NCBI GenBank assembly: GCA_031216915.1
Contig: CM062295.1
Coordinates: 177,086,927 to 177,150,926, forward strand
Direction: 5' to 3'
From: Pictodentalium vernedei
Lineage: Eukaryota > Mollusca > Scaphopoda > Dentaliida > Dentaliidae
DNA length: 64,000 nt
Positions 43,977-52,925 of this stretch are shown in pieces (position 1 is the stretch's first letter; every line of letters begins with the position of its first letter). A model generated the notes under the pieces. The model was not told the DNA's origin. It saw only the letters and a program-made list of their open reading frames with translations, and made no database searches. Made by a program: the position numbers and the translations under genes.

Positions 43977-44151
43977 GCTGTAAAAGTGGTTGTGGGGCTA
44001 GTTTAGCTTCATATTCACATTGCAACCTTTCTACGAAAGGAGATTTAATAAGCACTGTGGACAACAGTGGTACTAATGGTTCAGAGAATGGACAGGTGAT
44101 TAATGTGTCCAATGGACATGGCAATACTGGATTCGTAGAATTCGCTTTCAA
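43977..44151 (+). CDS. OvoA: OvoA exon E
   Basis: 175 nt after TTTTTGTAG, ending before GTAAGT. It completes a Gly codon with exon D and reads CKSGCGASLASYSHCNLS, then an Asn/Gly/Ser-rich stretch (STVDNSGTNGSENGQ), then GFVEFAF. A Cys-rich segment with SHC after FWVCEHG is characteristic of animal OvoA. The low-complexity stretch is probably a surface loop and varies most. Phase 1 in, 2 out. Confidence 0.82.
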
Positions 44152-44343
44152 GTAAGTCAGAGTTCACAGTGGTCTTTAAAAACCTTAGAAGTCTTTGAAT
44201 TAAAATATGGGTTTTCAAGGTCTTAAAACTGCTTGACGTTTGTGCATTGGCCTTGAAAGTCATTGTTTTTTTTTAGGATCATCAACGTTTTAACTTGCAC
44301 AAGCCTCAAAAGAATGAGAAAATTTATTGAAAATTAAAGCGGC

Positions 44344-44520
44344 TCATACACTATCAATATTATTGACAATAATATTGTCAATAAGCGGTATTGACAATAT
44401 TATTGTCAGTGTGTGGGAGATATTGAAGATTGATCAATATTATTGACGAATATCTGAGATCTCTGAAATATTTTCTTCAATATTTTACGACCGTCAATAA
44501 TATTGATAGTGTGTGGGTTC
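44344..44520. repeat. Inverted repeat with TCATACACTATCAATATT ends
   Basis: TCATACACTATCAATATTAT at the left and AATAATATTGATAGTGTGTG at the right are inverted. AATATTATTGTCAATA-type hairpins are nested inside. It abuts a Harbinger fragment and may be its terminal region. Confidence 0.7.
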
Positions 44521-44558
44521 CGTCAATAACATTACGCAATATTTCATTAAATCTGAAG

Positions 44559-44837
44559 TCACCGTAGCGTAAACATGGCAAAGAACACCAAAGAGGATGA
44601 ACGAAAGTTCATACTAGAGTGCATTGAAGTATACAAAGAGCTGCAGCTCTTTAAATGAATCTTCATCCATTCGAAGTTTCTGAAATCATCAGGCTGATTA
44701 ATCCGGAGTTCCTCCATAAGGGCACCATGACCAAATGTGTGTCTTTCTAAAAAACATCGTTTAGTCCACCATTTCTTTTTATTTTGTTTTTCGTTACTCA
44801 GGGCCAGTACCACGCCTAAACCCACAACTGGATCCAT
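44559..44837 (-). pseudogene. PIF/Harbinger-like transposase N-terminal fragment
   Basis: The minus-strand frame includes KKKWWTKRCFLERHTFGHGA and MEELRINQPDDFRNFEWM. This fits the WW..R..L.RR...GA...L..EL...D...F.NF.RM start of Harbinger transposases. The frame then turns into non-family residues and a stop, so only a short N-terminal piece survives. No DDE domain or Myb-like partner gene is visible. Recognition rests on one block, so confidence is moderate. Confidence 0.6.
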
Positions 44838-45985
44838 GTTTACAGCGCGGTGGCAGACGAAGAAATGACCGAAAATATTGAAGAAACTATTGAGTAGTTT
44901 GTGGCAAAAAATATATTGTCAGTGAAATGCCCGAGACACACTACTCCCATCTCATGGCACTTGTTTTATTTATAGACACATTGTGAAGGAGAGAAAATAT
45001 AATACGATATTTAAAGCTCCCTCTAAACATCATAATATTTTATTTGATATAAACCTATGAACGTGGAAATGAAAAGAGACAAACTGAAAATTTGCTCTTT
45101 TTGTCCAATGCTGTCAGGAAAAACAGAAGAATAAACCTGATGCCACAAGTCATAATAAGTTGGAAAATGCTCAAGACTGCTGGATAAGGACACAAGCCTG
45201 TACCGGTGGTTGTAAGATTGTAACATTTTGTACGCTAAACAAACAAGAAAAACATTATTTGTGGGAGTAATGTGTCTCTACTCCCAAGGAGTACCCATCT
45301 TGTTTTGTAATTTAAAATAAAGCTTAAGTGTAGATGTTGCAAAATCTAACCGCTTGGATGTCTATATGGGAACTAAATACTGTTTAAACATGCAAACGAA
45401 AAAGTAAATTTCACTAATACTTTCTGTATCACTTAATTCTGGGGACCCCCCCCCCCCCCCCCCTGTTCAACTGTGCACGGAAATTTCGTCATCAACTGTG
45501 CACAATTCTACAGGGTTATATTTGGTGAACACCCGTTTTGAAATACCAACCAGCTGAAAAACAGAAAGAATCTTCCTGTCATATTCACTTCAAAGTAAAT
45601 TCAATAAACTGTGTCCCTATCCCTAATGACTTCTCTCTCATCCTTATTTCCGGTCTGTGGATTCAGAAATAATTTGTTTATTAAAGGTTCATTACTGCAC
45701 CCTCCCCTCCACGATATTTCCAGGTAGCACACCACTGTCCTTCGTCCTCGTGCATCCTCTAACCATCTATTTTTCATTTCTTCCGACATATTTCCTCATT
45801 TTACTCTCAATAAATCCTATCCTATCAGTCTGATAGTCAGGACATGCACATGGAAAAATTCTAGTCCAAGCTATTTGTAGGGCAAAATTTAGCCCTCTCC
45901 ATTCCCATTTAGCCTCATTTCCAGAGCCTATCATCTAACTATGAACACCAGTGACCTCATGCAATCCAAGTATGTCATCTTGGTA
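44838..45985. other. Intronic stretch without a recognised gene
   Basis: Short ORFs only. A poly-C run lies at about 45,448-45,463. No partner repeat was identified. Confidence 0.5.
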
Positions 45986-46540
45986 CTCCTCAAATGGTAT
46001 CACAGCAGTAAATATTTTCCCATAGGCGACCATTATAACGTTCAAGCGAAAGCAGTTATGATCGAATCACTTTAATTTTGGCATTCAAATATCTTTGTCA
46101 AGTATAGCCCTTCAGACAACTTTTTCTGACCCCAAAACAGGGGTTCATGCAACAAATAAGAGAGAAAACCTGACCGGAAGGGAAGTACCGGTGTAAAAGG
46201 AATGGAAGTCCGCAGGAACGTTAGTCCCTCTGGACTATTATTCCGCGGAATTATAGTCCTAGGTCTAACATTTCTAGGAATAGTAGTCCGGCGGACTACT
46301 ATTCCTAGAAATGTTAGACCTAGGACTATAATTCCGCGGAATAATAGTACAGAGGGACTAATTTTCCTACGGACTTCCATTCCTGTCACAGGGGTGACGT
46401 GCACATATTTTTCAGGGAATTCCCCAAAACCACACCAAAAGTCAATTGTATTTCTTAGGACCAAAAGTCATCAAATCATCATCTTTATTTATCTGGAATA
46501 TTCAACAATAATGCAAGATATCATTAGAATGTTTCAAAAC
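45986..46540 (+). repeat. Dispersed repeat E, copy 1 (carries the palindrome insertion)
   Basis: ATCACAGCAGTAAATATTTT, TTTAATTTTGGCATTCAAAT, GAAAACCTGACCGGAAGGG and AAGATATCATTAGAATGTTT recur in order at 48,945-49,288. This copy has an extra ~190 bp between ACCGGTG and GTGACGTGCAC. Confidence 0.88.
46195..46395. mobile_element. Palindrome with 92-bp arms, inserted in repeat E
   Basis: The arms (46,199-46,290 and 46,292-46,383) start GGAATGGAAGTCCGCAGG and differ at only four positions. They contain smaller palindromes TTCCGCGGAA and GGACTA/TAGTCC. The copy at 48,945-49,288 shows the empty site (ACCGGTCACATGCACAG). The filled site has GGTG on both sides, a possible 4-bp target duplication. 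No ORF longer than the arms. Confidence 0.85.
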
Positions 46541-47140
46541 TGGTATTGCCACCAAAATATTTTTCTAGCGTGTAACCTAATAAATATGATGAGAGGGATA
46601 AGAATTCACAGCTTTCTTTGAAAACTACCCTGATCCCAAAATAAAACTAAAATCTGCATCAGCACATCATATTTTGAGAAAAAAATCTGTCTCATTTAAC
46701 CACACGGCATGAGAAATAGTGTTCCAACCCCCTCGAAACAATATGAATATCAATTTTTGTTTCAAAATTGTGGTTCCAGCTATACATTTCACCAATATCA
46801 AAGGACAGTGCCTTTTTATTCCAATAATTGATGTCAAATTTTCTTCTTCCCACTAATATGGTAAAATATATCCCTGAATGTGTCTCCCCCCACCCCCACC
46901 CGGTATGCCCATTTTCATCAAAAACAACGATATGATTCCTAAACTAAATTAATTGATGTTGATACCAAATAAACCTCTTATGATATTAAATTTCCCATTT
47001 GTGATAAGTTGTAAATTACATTATGTCTTCCGAATACATTTCACATTGAGTTTGATGAATATTTTGCAATTTTTCCAAGAAAAAGCCTGTTTTCTCAGTT
47101 TAGGCTCTTTGAGTCATTGGCATGGCACTGACAAAACATC
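46541..47140. other. Intronic stretch, no recognised feature
   Basis: AT-rich, with a C-rich tract at about 46,886-46,902. No partner repeat was found. Confidence 0.5.
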
Positions 47141-47146
47141 AATAGA

Positions 47147-47283
47147 GGATATGGAATGCGTGTTTTTTTCATATAATATTTATGAAACGAGTTTAAGAAT
47201 TTTCCGTTTTGGCGAGCCCAGACGGAAAATTCGGACGAGTTTCATAAATATTATATAAGAAAAACACTCGTTTCATATTCTGT
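47147..47283. repeat. Fold-back repeat, ~60-bp arms
   Basis: TATAATATTTATGAAAC pairs with GTTTCATAAATATTATA, and AATTTTCCGT with ACGGAAAATT near the centre (about 47,213). Outer arms read GTGTTTTTTT/AAAAACAC. Probably a palindromic MITE. Confidence 0.82.
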
Positions 47284-47331
47284 TTATCATATGACACACA
47301 CACGCACAGATTAGCCACTTAGTATGACTTT

Positions 47332-47555
47332 TTAACCCATCACCTAACTAACTTGAGTTGCAGACGGCACTTGGAAAAAACATCCTCGTATAACTAAAAA
47401 TTTTCATTTTTTGCTTCCAAAACATACGTTATGACCCCTCATTGGAACGAGCTCGTCGAGCTCGTTCCAATGAGGGGTCATAACCTATGTTTTGGAAGCA
47501 AAAAGTGAAAATATAAAAAAAATGAATGGCGTTTTTCTTGTAGGTAAAAGATTAA
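47332..47555. mobile_element. TTAA MITE, copy 7 (224 bp)
   Basis: Ends TTAACCCATCACC and GGTAAAAGATTAA keep TTAA. The core GAACGAGCTCGTCGAGCTCG is the mirror of the CGACG core in other copies. It lacks part of the right flank (no GCCGTTACG). Confidence 0.88.
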
Positions 47556-48414
47556 TACAATATAACCCACCATAAATAGGACAGATAACGTAAATTCTCC
47601 CTACTGAAATTATGCAAATGTGACCCAGTTGTATTTTGTTTAGCCAATCAAATTGTCCAGTTTTGAAATTGACCAATGAAATTGACGGAAGGCTTTATTT
47701 ATCACTGATTAATATGAAAACAAAATATCAAATGTTTTAAAGTGAACAAAACGGACGAGTCAAATGATAAAGCATATTTTTTATTTCAACAGTATGATCA
47801 ATACTGCTACTGTGGTATCTCATAACACTGTTAAAAATGCCAAAACCATCAATTATTGATTCTATAGTGCAATGCTTGTACTGTAAGTACCCAAAAGAGC
47901 ACTTTCACAAATTTAGTTTTAAGCCCCACAGACATCCATTCTGACAAAAAGTGTGAAATTGTAGAAAATATGTTTCCAAAGAGGATGAACCAGATATTTG
48001 CTTCTGGAATAGAGTGGTCTTTGATTTTAATATATTTGTGTGAGTGTTGGAGTTGGGTGGTTGGGGGTGCTTGGGGAGGGGGGTTGAGGCTGAAAAAGAT
48101 AGTCAACTACCAATTATTGAAAATGTTGAGCCAGGCAAATGAAAAGCAGAAGAAAAAAAGACACCTTGTCAGATGGAGTGAGGGAGAGACAGATAGACTT
48201 GCAGTCACACATTTTAGATGTATAAGAGTACTGAATGACATACAATGAAAAATATAATGAGAAGAGCCCGGACAAGGTTGTCAAATAGAAAAAAGCTCAG
48301 TGAGTATAAGTTTTCAGGCTGTGTGTTTGAATGGTGATTTGGGAGAGGGTTGGAAGATTGGAATTCCCACTGTCCCTAGTACTATGAGGAGGAACCATGG
48401 TTTAAACAAATGTG
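47556..48414. other. Intronic stretch without a recognised gene
   Basis: The frames near 47,849-48,248 are short and match no family. Confidence 0.5.
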
Positions 48415-48666
48415 TTAACCCTTTACCAAACGTAACAGCCAAAACCGGCCAGCGCTATTCACAAAAATCGGCTATTAATTTTTATTATTTTTTCCATTTT
48501 TTGTCTCAAAAACATAGGTTATGACCCTCGTTGGAATGAGCTCGTCGAGGTCGTTCCAACAAGGGGTCATAACCTATGTTTTTGAGACAAAAAAATGAAA
48601 AAAATTAGTTATTCAAGAATTGTTTTTGCAAGTGTTGTCTGCTTTTGATGTTAGGTAAAGGGTTAA
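48415..48666. mobile_element. TTAA MITE, copy 8 (252 bp, opposite orientation)
   Basis: It starts TTAACCCTTTACCAAACG with the GGCCAGCGCTATTC side first, the reverse of copies 1, 4 and 6. The core is GAATGAGCTCGTCGAGGTCG. The end is GTTAGGTAAAGGGTTAA. Confidence 0.92.
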
Positions 48667-48944
48667 TAGGGTAAGATAGGCTGTTAGTTGACAGTTGCAG
48701 GAGGTTATAGTATGCCCCAGGAGACTACACTTACTGAGGATATGAATTTGATTGTGTTAATAGCCTTATTTTGGTAACATATAGCCTTTATTGCTGACTT
48801 TGCCAAAAATAAAACTTTTCAAAACAATTAAACAGTGTTGTAAGGTGTGTGGTCCCCCAATGAACATTTAAATGTGAAATAAGCTCAAAAATAATAATTA
48901 AATCAGGTTTGGAAGCCAAAAATGGCAAAACAAACATATTTCCT

Positions 48945-49288
48945 ATCACAGCGGTAAATATTTTCGCAAAGGCGACCACAATAACGTTCAAGTTAAAGAA
49001 AATTATGATCGCAACACTTTAATTTTGGCATTCAAATATCTTTGTCAAGTATAGCCCTTCAGACAACTCTTTCTGACCCGAAAACAGGGAGTCATGCAAG
49101 AAATAAGAGAGAAAACCTGACCGGAAGGGAAGTACCGGTCACATGCACAGATTTTCCGGGCATTCCCAACAAAACCACACCAAAGTCAATTGTATTTTTT
49201 AGGACCAAAAGTCATCTAATCACCCTCTTTATTTATCTGGAATATTCAACAATAATGCAAGATATCATTAGAATGTTTCAAATGTTTA
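48945..49288 (+). repeat. Dispersed repeat E, copy 2 (empty site)
   Basis: Same module order as 45,986-46,540 but continuous through AAGTACCGGTCACATGCACA, without the palindrome. It gives the ancestral state for the insertion. Confidence 0.88.
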
Positions 49289-49411
49289 TTGAAACAATAA
49301 ATTTTCCCAATACTGCTTATTTTTAGAGATTGCATCATTTCCGAGTGCAACATTTCAAGGCGGGTAACTCTAATTCAAATATTTACTGCAGTAATACCAA
49401 ATGCTGGTTTC

Positions 49412-49496
49412 TCTTTTTTGACAATCAGTCCTAATTTTCTGTTAACATGACTTCGGTCATGTTAACAGAAATTTAGGACTGATTGTCAAAAAAAGA
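49412..49496. repeat. Perfect hairpin with TTCG loop, ~40-bp stem
   Basis: TCCTAATTTTCTGTTAACATGAC-type left arm and its complement surround C(TTCG)G. Two differences only. Transcribed RNA would fold into a long stem with a UUCG tetraloop. Confidence 0.9.
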
Positions 49497-49630
49497 AGTA
49501 AATTCCACAAATTAAGTCTATTTCCATCTAAGTCAGAATTTTTCAACCTCCGCGTACTATGTTTAATCGCTAAGAGTGTTAGGCTGCAAATTCACTGGTT
49601 TTGAGAATTATTCCAGTTATTTTTTCGTAT

Positions 49631-49856
49631 TTAATCCTTTACCTTACAGAATACCAGACGTCACTTGCGAAAAGATTCTTAAATAACTAAACTTTTCATA
49701 TTTTATCTCAAAAACATAGCTTACGAAGAGCTCGTTCCAATGAAAGGGTCATAATCTACTATATATATTTTTAGGCAAACAATTTAAAAAATAATAACAT
49801 TTGAATGACGTCGTTTTTTGAACATTACTGGCAGTTTTGGCCGTAACCTTTGCTTC
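49631..49856. mobile_element. TTAA MITE, copy 9 (decayed)
   Basis: Left TTAATCCTTTACCTTACAG, centre GAAGAGCTCGTTCCAATGAA and right GGCAGTTTTGGCCGTAACC identify the family. The left half of the palindrome is largely deleted. It ends about 45 bases before OvoA exon F. Confidence 0.78.
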
Positions 49857-49900
49857 TCTTTTGTGATAACTTCGTGATACTTTGATTTTCTCGGTTCCAG

Positions 49901-50048
49901 ATATCGTGCAATGTTCGACGTGATCGATATGCCGCTTGACTGGCCGGCTGAGGTAAACTACCATGAAGCGAAAGCATACTGCGCATGGAGAGGCCCGGAC
50001 TACCGTTTACCCGCCGAGGCTGAGCATCATGTCATGAGGGGTAACGCA
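49901..50048 (+). CDS. OvoA: OvoA exon F
   Basis: 148 nt after CGGTTCCAG, ending before GTATGT in phase 0. The peptide contains YRAMFDVIDMPLDWPAEVNY, HEAKAYCAW, DYRLPAEAEHHVMRGNA. PVEVNxxEAxAFCxW and YRLPTEAEW/HH are signature blocks of the sulfatase-modifying-factor fold, here in the OvoA version. The following family blocks (expected GNVWEW, HFFQHAGFR) were not found in the remaining 14 kb, so the next exon is probably beyond the window and intron F exceeds 13.9 kb. Confidence 0.93.
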
Positions 50049-50886
50049 GTATGTATTTTTGCATCATTTTGTGATTTCTGTTTGTGTGGCGTACTGTTCC
50101 TTTTTCTGTCACGTGCGCAACAGCAGAAGTGACACCTAGTTGCTATTAGACCCTGCATTGGTTTTGTCCTTCGCTGTCCTAGCCTTCGGCGTCAGTAGAT
50201 TTAGTTCAAGCTTAACCCATCGAATCTGAAAGTCCTCTTTTCCGATCCTCGACCATGATACGTACTAATTTCATAAAGTTAATGGTTGGTTGATGAACTT
50301 ATAGGGTAGCCCAATCAATTATTCAACCTGCATCCCTCTGGCTGCATGTTGAAAATAGTGATTGGTCTATTCTCGAATGATGCATGTGGACTTTTCCAAT
50401 TAATGTCACTGATTTGACATGGAAGATAATATCAGAGTTCAATGGGTTAGGTTTATATTAATTGGTTGATATTTTATTACAGTATATGGCTACCTATCCG
50501 GTTTACACATACTTGTGCTGTGAATTTTGTATTTTATAATAGTGGACTTAAATATAGTAGTGAAAGCCAAGGAAGGAAAATGTAGTCTTCACGGCAGCAG
50601 GTCGTTCGGTCGACGTCGATGTGTCAAATCAATCTCCGATCATCTCATTTAATCAACGCATAACACCTGATGAAATGTTAATGATATACATTGGCGATTT
50701 CCTTAACAGACGATTTGCAAACTAACATCCAACCAAAACACACAGCTTGTGAGGGGCGATGCATGCAGGTTGCAAATTTGACGTAAATATGTAGGATTGA
50801 CAGCAGAAAGTATATCAAAACAATATAACTCATTTCTTTGAGTGCCTTTGTCTTGTATTTTCCCATGCCTGCTTATCACGATTATA
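50049..50886. other. Intronic stretch with short palindrome P copy 3
   Basis: Palindrome at about 50,301-50,360 (CCCAATCAATTATTCAACC... GTTGAAAATAGTGATTGG). Otherwise nothing was recognised. Confidence 0.55.
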
Positions 50887-50915
50887 TACACCTCGAACCT
50901 AATTAAGCACCCTGT

Positions 50916-50958
<43 letters not shown>

Positions 50959-51245
50959 AGTGGTGTTAATAGAAACTCATTACGTTACGTCATGCTATCT
51001 TTAAGATGGCCAAAAATTATTGTTTGCGGAAAGAATGGTCTATTGACAAATCAAAGACAACACAATTATGAAAATATGCAGTATTTTAATGGAGCTAATT
51101 ACACATATCGGCCACTAATGTTTTTGATGGAAAAATGTTCTCTCGACAAGGAAAGTGCTGGAATGTTCCATGGAGAAACAATGACGGTGACTTCTGCCAA
51201 AAAATGTAACTTGTGGTCTCCTGTACACAACAGCAGTGTCTGACG

Positions 51246-52080
51246 TCAGTAGTGAGAGTATCCAACACGTGTCTGGATGACAGCCTGAACCCTCCTCCTA
51301 ATGCTACCAGTGAGCCTTCTTTCTGATACGGTTCAGACTCCAGAGGCAACTGCTGCCACTCCTCATGCAAAGCAATTTCTCAAATTGGCCAGATTCTATA
51401 CAGGCGGATCCCTTGCATGCACACGACGTCCTAGAAAGTACCAGATGTGTTCTAAGGGATTCAAATCGGGGTTCATTGCAGGCCAAGGTAGTGCTGTAAT
51501 AGTATTGTTCTGAATGAATGCTCTCACAGCATGGGGACGAAGTGGGCTTGCATTGTCATCCATGAATACAGGGCGAGTGGCCAACGGGTGGTTGTCAAAA
51601 TGAGGCACGACAACCGGATTGAGAATGTCCTTGATTTACTGATGACCATTGAGATTCCCACGTACAGTCACCATATCAGGTTTACAATCATGAGAGAGGT
51701 ATTCCCAGATCATTACTGATCCTTCACCATTAGGAACAGTAGGTCTGATATTCGTAAGCAGTATTTCTATGCCTCCACACACTTTTGCGACCATCTGTGA
51801 GTTGAAGCAGGAACCTACTCTCGTCTTACCAATGGACTCTCCTCCATGTCCCGAGATTCCAATGTTTTTGTGCCATACACCACTCCAAACGTCCTCTTTG
51901 ATACTGACCGAGCAGGGCTGGATGCTTGATGACCTTCATACCCAGTGCTTTGAGACGGTTTCGGACAGTTCTGTTGCAGAAACGTCCTTTGGGGAGCCAA
52001 AGGCGTTTCAAAACCTCACTTGAAGCAAAGGGTTCACGTCTAATGAGGCGTGTCAGACTCCGATCTTCCCGAAGAAAGGT
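51246..52080 (-). pseudogene. Tc1 transposase, C-terminal part
   Basis: Read on the minus strand it starts LREDRSLTRLIRREPFASSE at the DIRS border, passes NRTVRNRLKALG and the DESRF block, then FMDDNASPLRPHAVRAF, WPAMNPDLNPLEHIW and ends RRRVQAVIQTRVGYSHY before TGA (51,246-51,248). Asp in MDDNA and Glu in PLEHIW are 34 residues apart, the DD34E spacing of Tc1. A stop replaces a residue just before DESRF, and at least two frameshifts (around 51,700 and 51,300-51,400) are present. The enzyme would cut and paste the element, but this copy is dead. Confidence 0.9.
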
Positions 52081-52295
52081 ATTTTTATACTATACACCAA
52101 TGGCCCAGACTAGATGGTGCAAACTAACTGTTATTAGGGGCCAAACACAAATTTTGGACCCCCCCCCCCAATCCCCACAATTTGCTTGCAAAACCAAAAA
52201 TTAAAGTCCTATCTGGTCCTCCATACTTTTACCCTCTGTGCATGCGCAGCCATCAGGAAGTGACACGAAACTGGCGCAAACATCATTCTTTGTTT
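52081..52295. repeat. DIRS element 2: left terminal inverted repeat
   Basis: CAATGGCCCAGACTAG, TGCAAACTAACTGTTATTA, TTTGCTTGCAAAACC and GCAGCCATCAGGAAGTGAC occur here and in reverse complement at 59,215-59,413, with about 10-15% differences. Confidence 0.9.
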
Positions 52296-52925
52296 GGCTC
52301 TTCAGTCAATAACAACGTTTTGACATCTGTGCTTTAAAAATCTACTTTTTGAGGATGCCAGACAGAAATTAATGTAAGAACTGGTGGATCCAAGGCTGTT
52401 ATTGGATGATGGAAGCGAACAACGGTGGTTTTCTACGTTCAGGGCTGTAACTTTATAATAATTATAAAATTATTTCATATTTCCCAATTTCGGGACATTC
52501 GCCTGACGTCATCACTTTTGCAAATGAATTATCCACTGTTTGTTGAGTATTCCTTCTCTATCCTTCCGTGAACCCTTACTGTTAAACTCCTAAGCCTTTT
52601 GGCTAATTTTTATTGAAATTTTTTATTAAATTTCTTGGGAGTTTAACGTGTATTACAGAATATTTATTCTGTTTATCCCCATGGTTACGTCTTCACCTTA
52701 GGGGTGTTAGGTCGTTTAGTCTTGCATCTTCTATCCGATGTATCGTTTTTTTCTTCATATGAAGATCTAGCGTTGCATCTGGTAGCATCAAATTGGTTAT
52801 TGACTTTGGGCCTTGTTGTGTGCCTGGTGTCTTGTTTCCTGTTTTTCTTTTGACGTTGTTCACATTGACAACGTCCTCAATATGTGTAGTATTTCATATT
52901 ATACTGCTATATAATTGTTGTGAGA
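52296..52925. other. DIRS element 2: 5' untranslated stretch
   Basis: AT-rich non-coding segment between the left repeat and the first gag-like frame. It contains a hairpin AACTCCTAAGCC..TTGGGAGTTTAACG around 52,585-52,650. Confidence 0.55.

Noticed and set aside
31104-50048. CRISPR-like array from the regularly spaced TTAA palindromes
   Set aside because: Units are ~250-bp transposons with target duplications and kilobase spacing in a eukaryotic gene.
51001-51243. Plus-strand frame of 133 codons over 50,842-51,243
   Set aside because: It begins in the poly-T run and overlaps the end of the Tc1 element; no family similarity was recognised. Considered as a further OvoA exon and dismissed because no expected motif is present.
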